DNA from: a virus
Reading direction: 5' to 3' (one strand)
Virus record (IMG/VR): IMGVR_UViG_3300044951_000983
Location: 1 to 28,680 of that record
DNA: 28,680 nt
Shown here: positions 1-6,169 of the stretch, piece after piece
Layout of the letters: the number at the start of each line of letters is the position of its first letter
Numbering within the stretch: position 1 is the stretch's first letter
Program-made: the position numbers and the translations under genes
The notes under the pieces: generated by a model
Seen by the model: only the letters and a program-made list of their open reading frames with translations
Database searches by the model: none
What the model was told of the DNA's origin: nothing

Positions 1-660
1 GACACAGGTACTGTTATTACTTCACCTGATGGTACGACATGGACAACTAGAACAAGTGGTACGACTAACGCGCTGTACGGAGTCACTTACTCTTCAGCTG
101 ACGATCTCTTCGCCGCTGTAGGTGCATCAGGCACTGTTATTACTTCGCCCGACGGTACAACGTGGACGACGCGAACCAGTGGTACGGCTAACGGTCTGAA
201 CGATGTCACTTACTCATCCACCGACGACCTCTTCGTTGCGGTAGGCGACACAGGTACTGTTATTACTTCGCCTGATGGAACGACATGGACAACGCGGACG
301 AGTGGTACGACTAACGCGCTGCGCGGAGTCACCTACTCATCTGCTGATGATCTCTTCGTCGCTGTAGGCACATCGGGCACAGTCATCACTTCTCCCGATG
401 GAACGACATGGACAACTCGTACTTCTGGTACGGCTAACCAGCTGAACGCAGTCACCTACTCTTCAGCTAACGATCTCTTCGTTGCGGTAGACGCATCAGG
501 CATCGTCATTACTTCACCTGACGGTACGACATGGACAACTCGTACTTCTGGTACTACTAACGCGCTGAGCGCAGTCACTTACTCATCAGCAGATGACCTC
601 TTCGTTGCGGCAGGGGGTGGAGGTGTAGTCCTCACTTCTCCCGATGGAACGACATGGACA
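1..660 (+). repeat. Tandem 123-nt coding repeats (propeller blades), first array
   Basis: The array has five complete 123-nt units plus part of one at the window edge, all in frame. The scaffold is nearly constant. Differences concentrate at the residues either side of the Leu in N-x-L-x-x-V and at two residues between AVG and GTVIT. The array continues upstream of the window, so its total unit number is unknown. Confidence 0.9.
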
Positions 661-921
661 TGCCCAGTACTGAAAACCGGTGACCTCTTCGTCGCCATGA
701 TTGCCTACCGCAGCAACGCCGCGTTCTCGTTGCCTTCCGGCTGGAGTCTTGTCGCCACACAGCAGAGTTCTGGTAATACATTAACGGTAACATCAACGTC
801 AATCGGCTCAGGTTTGATGGCGTACTGTGTTTATGACGCGGCTTCACCTCCGGGATACACGTTCACGCGTACAGCGGGTAATGTTGCTTACGGTCGCTTG
901 GCTGTGTACCGGGCGGAATAA
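1..921 (+). CDS. Asp-box (BNR/YCF48-like) repeat adhesin, 5'-truncated by the window
   Basis: Frame 1 is open from base 1 to the TAA at 919-921, so the true start lies upstream of the window. The visible part has one partial and five full units of about 41 residues, of the form NALYGVTYSS-DDLF-AVG-x-x-GTVIT followed by SPDGTTWTTRTSGT. The SPDGTTW core resembles the Asp-box of BNR/YCF48-type beta-propellers. From about base 661 a beta-rich domain follows (AFSLPSGWSLVATQQSSGNT ... YTFTRTAGNVAYGRLAVYR). The product is probably a virion adhesin or side tail fibre; that role is inferred from the repeats and from the neighbouring tail genes. The downstream paralogue at 1539 continues in frame past this point, whereas here translation ends at YRAE. 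The next ORF starts on the last A of this stop (TAATG). The coding sequence is GC-rich compared with the tail operon. Confidence 0.75.
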   Translation, partial: DTGTVITSPDGTTWTTRTSGTTNALYGVTYSSADDLFAAVGASGTVITSPDGTTWTTRTSGTANGLNDVTYSSTDDLFVAVGDTGTVITSPDGTTWTTRTSGTTNALRGVTYSSADDLFVAVGTSGTVITSPDGTTWTTRTSGTANQLNAVTYSSANDLFVAVDASGIVITSPDGTTWTTRTSGTTNALSAVTYSSADDLFVAAGGGGVVLTSPDGTTWTCPVLKTGDLFVAMIAYRSNAAFSLPSGWSLVATQQSSGNTLTVTSTSIGSGLMAYCVYDAASPPGYTFTRTAGNVAYGRLAVYRAE

Positions 922-1290
922 TGCCAATCACTTACGACACCGGTAGTGCGAATACGCTAGGTGCAATCAGCACCACAGTAACCACCGCATCTATCACGAC
1001 CGCTGAGGATGGCGAGCTTCTCATCTCGTTCTTCTTCGGTGCGGATAACACTACAGCGTCACTCTTTACCGCAGCCACCAGCCCCACCAATCAGTCCGTT
1101 GCTACGGGCGGGGCGCATATACCTAACCCTAACTTTTGGGGTGAGGTTGCAGACAACCAGACACCGACAGGTGCGGACACTACTAATACCTTCGCACACG
1201 CTGTCAAAGTCACAGCCGGTGCCACGGGTACGCTGCAAACCACAGCAGGAAACTCATCACGTCACGGCTTGATTATTGGTGCGTTTAAGC
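661..1290 (+). repeat. Long direct repeat, copy 1 (copy 2 at about 3337-3975)
   Basis: This block codes for the end of the last propeller unit and two beta-rich domains. It is very similar at the DNA level to about 3337-3975, including an exact 51-nt match (1224-1274 with 3909-3959, offset 2685). The two copies differ by 10 nt near 911-935, where copy 1 loses the reading frame. Both copies end at an equivalent codon (HGLI-GAFK), after which the sequences diverge into AT-rich DNA. Confidence 0.85.
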
Positions 1291-1442
1291 TTCCACCCAC
1301 TGTAATTATTTCGAATGAACATCTATCGAGCACTAACAATATAGAATCACCGAATCTGATAGTTTCAGAATTCTCATTTTTACTTTCATCCATTGTGGTG
1401 AGTGATATTACTAGCAATGGCGGTCGATTGACTGTCAATTAA
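921..1442 (+). CDS. C-terminal half of split adhesin (beta domain plus short solenoid-like tail)
   Basis: This 173-aa ORF begins at ATG 921, overlapping the previous stop by one base (TAATG). Reinitiation by the same ribosome is plausible, because I see only a weak purine run upstream. Residues 1-120 match the second beta domain of the 1379-aa protein encoded at 1539 (YDTGSANTL ... HGLIIGAFK), where this domain is fused in frame to the propeller. After residue 120 the DNA becomes AT-rich and the protein changes to LSSTNNIESPNLIVSE and similar text, which resembles one or two units of the 22-residue repeats at the end of the 1379-aa protein. It may be a separately translated domain that reassembles with the upstream product, or the tail of a frameshifted gene. 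Which is true cannot be decided from the sequence alone. Confidence 0.7.
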   Translation: MPITYDTGSANTLGAISTTVTTASITTAEDGELLISFFFGADNTTASLFTAATSPTNQSVATGGAHIPNPNFWGEVADNQTPTGADTTNTFAHAVKVTAGATGTLQTTAGNSSRHGLIIGAFKLPPTVIISNEHLSSTNNIESPNLIVSEFSFLLSSIVVSDITSNGGRLTVN

Positions 1443-1455
1443 AAAAGGAAAAGTT

Positions 1456-1539
1456 ATGTACATCATCGGTAGTATAAGTAGAAAAGTCAATATTATAGAA
1501 GCTACCGAAGTGGGGCTAGTAGATATAGGAGCACCATAA
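1456..1539 (+). CDS. 27-aa mini-ORF between the two adhesin genes
   Basis: ATG 1456 is preceded by a purine run with GGAA at 1447-1450 and ends at TAA 1537-1539, which overlaps the ATG of the large adhesin (TAATG). The product begins MYIIGSISRKVNIIEATEV and has no recognisable domain. Its tight coupling to the next gene suggests it may serve mainly as a leader that delivers ribosomes. It could also be debris of a longer C-terminal region. The DNA is AT-rich, unlike the adhesin modules on each side. Confidence 0.4.
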   Translation: MYIIGSISRKVNIIEATEVGLVDIGAP

Positions 1540-4500
1540 TGCCTTCCTGGCGTTACATTGGTCAGAACCTGTCTACGGCGGTTCTGTCAGGTAATTTGAC
1601 GCTTGGTTATCCGGTCATGGATGACGTGCTGACTAACCAGTTGAACGCGGTCACTTATTCATCAGTTGATGACCTTTTCGTCGCTGTAGGCAATGCAGGT
1701 ACAGTCATTACGTCGCCCGACGGTACGACATGGACAACGCGGGCGAGTGGTACGACTAACACGCTGTACGGAGTCACGTACTCATCAGCAGATGATCTCT
1801 TCGTCGCAGTAGGTACATTAGGCACCGTTCTCACTTCACCTGACGGTACGACATGGACAACTCGTACTTCTGGTACGACTAACACGCTGTATGCAGTCGC
1901 TTACTCATCCACCGACGACCTCTTCGTTGTTGTAGGCGAAGTAGGTACCATCATCACCTCGCCTGACGGTACAACGTGGACAACGCAGACCAGTGGTACG
2001 ACTCAAACACTGTCCGTAGTCACCTACTCATCAGCAGACGACCTCTTCGTCGCTGTAGGCTTCGCAGGCGTGGTCATTACCTCACCTGACGGTACGACAT
2101 GGACAACTCGGACGAGCGGTACGAGTAACAATCTGAACGCGGTCACTTACTCATCCACCGACGACTTGTTCGTAGCGGTAGGCGACTCAGGTACAGTCAT
2201 CACCTCACCTGATGGTACGACATGGACAACTCGTACTTCTGGTACGGTTAACCAGCTGCGCGCAGTCACCTACTCACCCGCCGACGACCTCTTCGTAGCA
2301 GTAGGATCAACCGGCACCGTCATCACTTCACCTGACGGCACGACATGGACAACGCGTACCAGCGGTACTATTAACGCACTGCGCGCGATCATCTACTCAT
2401 CCACTCTCTTCGTTGCTGTAGGTGTATCAGGCACCATCATCGCGTCTCCCGAAGGTACAATATGGACAACTCGTACTTCTGGTACGACTAACGCGATGCT
2501 CGGAGTCACCTACTCATCAGAAGAAGACCTCTTCGTCGTTGTAGGGGACGCAGGCACTATCATCACCTCGCCTGATGGCACGACGTGGACAAGACGAACA
2601 AGCGGTACTACTAACACGCTGTACGGAGTCACTTATTCATCCACCGACGACTTGTTCGTTGCTGTAGGTGACGTAGGCACTGTCATCACCTCACCTGACG
2701 GTACGACATGGACAACCCGAACCAGCGGTACGACTAATACGCTGTACGCAGTCACCTACTCACCCACCGACGACCTCTTCGTAGCGATAGGTAACATAGG
2801 TACTGTCATTACCTCACCTGACGGTACAACGTGGATAACGCGTACCAGCGGTACGACTGACCAGTTGAACGTAGTCACTTACTCATCAGCCGATGACCTC
2901 TTCGTGGCTGTAGGGGGTAATGGCTTCAACACAGGCACAGTTATCACTTCGCCTGACGGTACGACATGGACAACACGAACAAGCGGTACGACTAACACAC
3001 TACGCGCAGTCGCCTACTCATCTACTCTCTTCGTTGCTGTAGGGCATGCAGGTACAGTCATCACCTCATCTGACGGTACGACATGGATAACGCAAACAAG
3101 CGGTACTACTAACACGCTGTACGGAGTTACTTACTCACCCGAAGAAGACTTGTTCGTCGCTGTAGGTTTCTTTGGCACAGTCATTACTTCTCCTGACGGC
3201 ACAACTTGGACAACGCGGACGAGCGGTACGACTAACAACCTATGGGGAGTCACCTACTCATCCACTGACGACCTCTTCGTCGCTGTAGGCAATGCAGGTA
3301 CAGTCATCATCTCACCTGATGGCATTAATTGGATGTGTCCTATACTGAAAACCGGTGACCTCTTCGTCGCCATGATCGCTTACCGCGATGCCGCTGCGTT
3401 CTCGATACCTTCAGGATGGAGCCTCGTTGCCACGCAGCAGAGTTCTGGTAACACATCCACGATCACATCAACGTCAATCGGTTCAGGCTTGATGGCGTAC
3501 TGTGTCTATGACGCTGCTTCACCTCCGGGATACACGTTCACTCGTTCAGGTGGGAATGTGGCTTACGGTCGCTTGGCTGTGTACCGAGAAGAGTACGGTT
3601 ATGCAATACCAGTAAATTACGACACCGGCAGTGCGAATACGCTGGCCGCGAATAGCGACACCGTAACCACCGCATCTATTACGACCGCTGAGGATGGCGA
3701 GCTTCTCATCTCTTTCTTCTTCGGTGCTGGTAACACTGCGGCGTCACTCTTTACCGCAGCCACCAGCCCAACCAATCAGTCCGTCGCAACGGGTGGGGCG
3801 CACATACCGAACCCTAACTTCTGGAGCGAGGTTGCAGACGGCAGCACAACATCTGGTTCGGACACTAGCAACACCTTCGCACACGCGGTCAAGGTCACGG
3901 CTGGTGCTACGGGTACGCTGCAAACCACAGCAGGAAACTCATCACGTCACGGCTTGATTGTTGGAGCGTTCAAAAGATCCGATTTGCAAACTTTACTTAT
4001 TGTTACATATCCAGCAGGTACTGGTATACCTTCCAAGGCTCAGATAGTAGCAGGGCAGAACGCATTAGGTACCCCAGCATCCTGGGCAGGTAATGCAGTA
4101 TGGTCAGGTCCTGGGCAATATTTAGAAGTTACTGGGCTTTTACCTGAAACTGAATATGATTCTGCAGCTGTAATATTTGATGGTACAAAATATTCTAACG
4201 TCGTAGAGGTAAATGGAATATGGACAACGCTAGAAGGCTCCTTAACCCTAAACCTAGCAAATCTAATAAATTCCACTTCATCTGAAACTTTCAGTTTAAT
4301 TCAGCAAAATCTGATTCAACTTGCTAATATTATTAATAGTAATATAATTGATAATAGTATACTAAATACTAATATAAGTTTATTACTAAATAATATAGCA
4401 ACTGCCAATATTATTAGTAATATTGAATTAACCCAAGCAAATAGTTTAATACTTCAAAGTCTTGCTAATGGTAATTCAATTAGTACAGTACTATTATATC

Positions 4501-5678
4501 AAGCTTATGTACTTTCAATTAACCACTTAGTTAACTCAACTATAGTTGATAATGTATTATTAAGCCAAGCGTTAACTTTAGTCACTAATCATTTAGCTAA
4601 TAGTAATATACTTACTACAGCTGATTTAATTCAAGCTAATACTTTAATACTACAAAGCTTAGCACAAGGCAATTCAATAAGCTCAGTATTACTATACCAA
4701 GCTTATGTACTTTCAATTAACCACTTAGTTAACTCAACTATAGTTGATAATGTATTATTAAGCCAAGCGTTAACTTTAGTCACTAATAATTTAGCTAATA
4801 GTAATATACTTACTACAGCTGATTTAATACAAGCCAATACTTTAATACTTCAAAGTATTGCTAATAGCAATTCAATTAGTACAGTATTACTATACCAAGC
4901 TTATGTACTAACAGTTCAGAACTTAACTAATGCAAAAACAATTGATAATGTACTGCTAAGCCAAGGACTAAATCTACTAGTTAATCACTTAGCTAATAGT
5001 AGTTTACTCACTACAGCTGATTTAATTCAAGCTAATAGTCTAATACTACAGAGTTTAGCTTCTTCAAACTCAGTCAGCGCATTATTATTATACCAAGCTT
5101 ATGTACTAACGGTTAATAATCTGCTTAGTGCAAAAATAATTGATAATATACTACTAAGCCAAGGACTAAATCTACTAGTTAATCACTTAGCTAATAGTAA
5201 TTTAATTACTACAGCTGACTTAATACAGGCTAGTACTTTAATACTAAATAGTTTAGGTTCCTCTAACTCAGTTAGCCCATTATTATTATACCAAGCACAT
5301 AGTTTACTAATTGATAGTCTAAATATAAATTCTAGTATAGAAGAGTTTGCACTTTCACAAGGCATAACTATAAGTTTACTAAATCTATTAGTATCAAATA
5401 CTAATAGCACTATAGAATTAAACCAGAGTAATGTATTATTAGTTGACTACTTAGATGTAAGTTCTTTTACTGATAATTTAGAATTAGGTACACAAGCACA
5501 GTTAATTATATCTGATATTCTTCATAGTAGTTTTATAAATAATATCATTTGGATTAATAATATTATTCCAGAAGCTAGAATAATAGTAACAAGTACTGAT
5601 AATAGGTATGTTTTAATACCTATAGAAAATAGGTTCTTACTAATAGCTAAGGACGATAGAACTTTATTTGGAGTTTAA
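1539..5678 (+). CDS. 1379-aa chimeric adhesin: 14 propeller blades, beta domains, FN3-like domain, 22-residue solenoid
   Basis: Start ATG 1539 has AGGAG at 1527-1531. Residues 33-600 are 14 units of about 41 aa with the Asp-box-like core SPDGTTW. Units 7 and 12 lack two residues (the DD of TDDLF), and unit 11 has a short insertion. Residues about 605-684 and 685-812 are two beta-rich domains shared with the preceding gene pair. Residues about 816-900 are an Ig/FN3-like phage domain (PAGTGIPSKAQIVAGQNA ... YLEVTGLLPETEYDSAAV). Residues about 901-1340 are some twenty 22-residue repeats of the type L-x-L-x2-L-x-N-S-x2-I ending LSQA, LIQA or LYQA. The last 35 residues repeat a short NR-x-x-L-I/L pattern. 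DNA up to about 3975 is GC-rich and the rest is strongly AT-rich, marking a domain fusion. A receptor-binding virion protein is the likely role; attachment to the tail is inferred. Confidence 0.8.
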   Translation: MPSWRYIGQNLSTAVLSGNLTLGYPVMDDVLTNQLNAVTYSSVDDLFVAVGNAGTVITSPDGTTWTTRASGTTNTLYGVTYSSADDLFVAVGTLGTVLTSPDGTTWTTRTSGTTNTLYAVAYSSTDDLFVVVGEVGTIITSPDGTTWTTQTSGTTQTLSVVTYSSADDLFVAVGFAGVVITSPDGTTWTTRTSGTSNNLNAVTYSSTDDLFVAVGDSGTVITSPDGTTWTTRTSGTVNQLRAVTYSPADDLFVAVGSTGTVITSPDGTTWTTRTSGTINALRAIIYSSTLFVAVGVSGTIIASPEGTIWTTRTSGTTNAMLGVTYSSEEDLFVVVGDAGTIITSPDGTTWTRRTSGTTNTLYGVTYSSTDDLFVAVGDVGTVITSPDGTTWTTRTSGTTNTLYAVTYSPTDDLFVAIGNIGTVITSPDGTTWITRTSGTTDQLNVVTYSSADDLFVAVGGNGFNTGTVITSPDGTTWTTRTSGTTNTLRAVAYSSTLFVAVGHAGTVITSSDGTTWITQTSGTTNTLYGVTYSPEEDLFVAVGFFGTVITSPDGTTWTTRTSGTTNNLWGVTYSSTDDLFVAVGNAGTVIISPDGINWMCPILKTGDLFVAMIAYRDAAAFSIPSGWSLVATQQSSGNTSTITSTSIGSGLMAYCVYDAASPPGYTFTRSGGNVAYGRLAVYREEYGYAIPVNYDTGSANTLAANSDTVTTASITTAEDGELLISFFFGAGNTAASLFTAATSPTNQSVATGGAHIPNPNFWSEVADGSTTSGSDTSNTFAHAVKVTAGATGTLQTTAGNSSRHGLIVGAFKRSDLQTLLIVTYPAGTGIPSKAQIVAGQNALGTPASWAGNAVWSGPGQYLEVTGLLPETEYDSAAVIFDGTKYSNVVEVNGIWTTLEGSLTLNLANLINSTSSETFSLIQQNLIQLANIINSNIIDNSILNTNISLLLNNIATANIISNIELTQANSLILQSLANGNSISTVLLYQAYVLSINHLVNSTIVDNVLLSQALTLVTNHLANSNILTTADLIQANTLILQSLAQGNSISSVLLYQAYVLSINHLVNSTIVDNVLLSQALTLVTNNLANSNILTTADLIQANTLILQSIANSNSISTVLLYQAYVLTVQNLTNAKTIDNVLLSQGLNLLVNHLANSSLLTTADLIQANSLILQSLASSNSVSALLLYQAYVLTVNNLLSAKIIDNILLSQGLNLLVNHLANSNLITTADLIQASTLILNSLGSSNSVSPLLLYQAHSLLIDSLNINSSIEEFALSQGITISLLNLLVSNTNSTIELNQSNVLLVDYLDVSSFTDNLELGTQAQLIISDILHSSFINNIIWINNIIPEARIIVTSTDNRYVLIPIENRFLLIAKDDRTLFGV
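1635..3330 (+). repeat. Fourteen tandem 123-nt coding repeats (propeller blades), second array
   Basis: Fourteen in-frame units follow one another without spacers. Most are 41 codons; two are 39 and one is 45. The core SPDGTTWTTRTSGTT is almost constant. Variation clusters at x1, x2 and x3 of N-x1-L-x2-x3-V and at the pair after AVG (NA, TL, EV, FA, DS, ST, VS, DA, DV, NI, HA, FF). Fourteen would fit two seven-bladed propellers. Confidence 0.92.
3337..3975 (+). repeat. Long direct repeat, copy 2 (copy 1 at 661-1290)
   Basis: This is the in-frame counterpart of 661-1290. Here the linker between the two beta domains reads EEYGYAIPVNYDTG without a stop. The exact 51-nt match with copy 1 lies at 3909-3959. 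Just after this block, base composition falls sharply. Confidence 0.85.
4239..5552 (+). repeat. 66-nt (22-aa) solenoid repeats with a 198-nt higher-order period
   Basis: About twenty consecutive 22-residue units can be laid out without gaps. Units cycle as types A (NSLILQSLANGNSIS...LLYQA), B (YVLSINHLVNSTIVDNVLL) and C (LTLVTNHLANSNILTTADLI), giving a 66-aa superperiod repeated about four times. DNA starting at 4501 and at 4699 matches for roughly 130 nt with a single difference (4590 against 4788). This points to recent tandem duplication of a three-unit block. Confidence 0.9.
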
Positions 5679-5680
5679 AA

Positions 5681-6169
5681 ATGAAATATCTCACTAAAGG
5701 TGACTTGCTCACCCTCCTAGATGATGAAGCAAGCGCCTTTACTGCATTCATGATGGACCCTGCTCAATTCGGGGTTCAAGAACCTTTGCTCACTACGCTG
5801 AAGCTGGAGAAGCAGAAGTTCGACTGGACGAATGGTGTGGATGTGGGTCTGCCTCAAGTGCAGGCACTGGTATCTGTGCTGCAAGGCTACGGTGTTATCT
5901 CGGCTGAGAAAGCTGCTGCCATTCATGCGACGCCTGACACCCCTGAACTGGATTCATTCACGGTCAACATTCTGGCTCAGGATGAGATTACCGAAGCGAA
6001 TCGCTACGGCGCTGAAATGCGTGGCAGTAACTATTACACCAAGGTTGATTTCCTGAATGACACCAAGGGCGAGGTTGTTACTGAAGAATTTATCTTCGAC
6101 CGAGTACCTTCTGAAGCTGAAATGACTGCTGCCATCATGCAGCACATCAAACACTTGAAGGCTCGCTAA
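5681..6169 (+). CDS. 162-aa protein of unknown function between two adhesin genes
   Basis: ATG 5681 follows the previous stop by two bases, with a GGAG-type site about 8 nt upstream. The stop overlaps the ATG of the 1341-aa fibre (TAATG at 6167-6171). The protein is soluble-looking and rich in acidic residues, with a helical N-terminal half (MKYLTKGDLLTLLDDEASAF) and a C-terminal half containing EAEMTAAIMQHIKH. I recognise no domain. Base composition matches the GC-rich fibre gene that follows, so the two probably arrived together. Because it is small and coupled to the fibre, a fibre-assembly chaperone or a small fibre-linked virion protein is possible, but nothing in the sequence proves this. 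Confidence 0.65.
   Translation: MKYLTKGDLLTLLDDEASAFTAFMMDPAQFGVQEPLLTTLKLEKQKFDWTNGVDVGLPQVQALVSVLQGYGVISAEKAAAIHATPDTPELDSFTVNILAQDEITEANRYGAEMRGSNYYTKVDFLNDTKGEVVTEEFIFDRVPSEAEMTAAIMQHIKHLKAR

Noticed and set aside
632-847. Minus-strand ORF of 71 codons
   Set aside because: It is a shadow of the propeller/beta-domain coding frame and its product is low-complexity Arg-rich text.
1009-1272. Plus-strand 87-codon ORF, repeated at 3694-3957
   Set aside because: Both are the same out-of-frame reading of the duplicated beta domain; conservation is explained by the real frame.
1-3330. CRISPR-like or non-coding tandem repeats
   Set aside because: The 123-nt units are contiguous, stay in frame and encode a conserved 41-residue motif; there are no spacers.
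1-3330. Diversity-generating retroelement variable region (NNC-type codons at variable sites)
   Set aside because: No reverse transcriptase, template repeat or initiation site is visible, and the variation is between blades rather than between a template and a variable copy.
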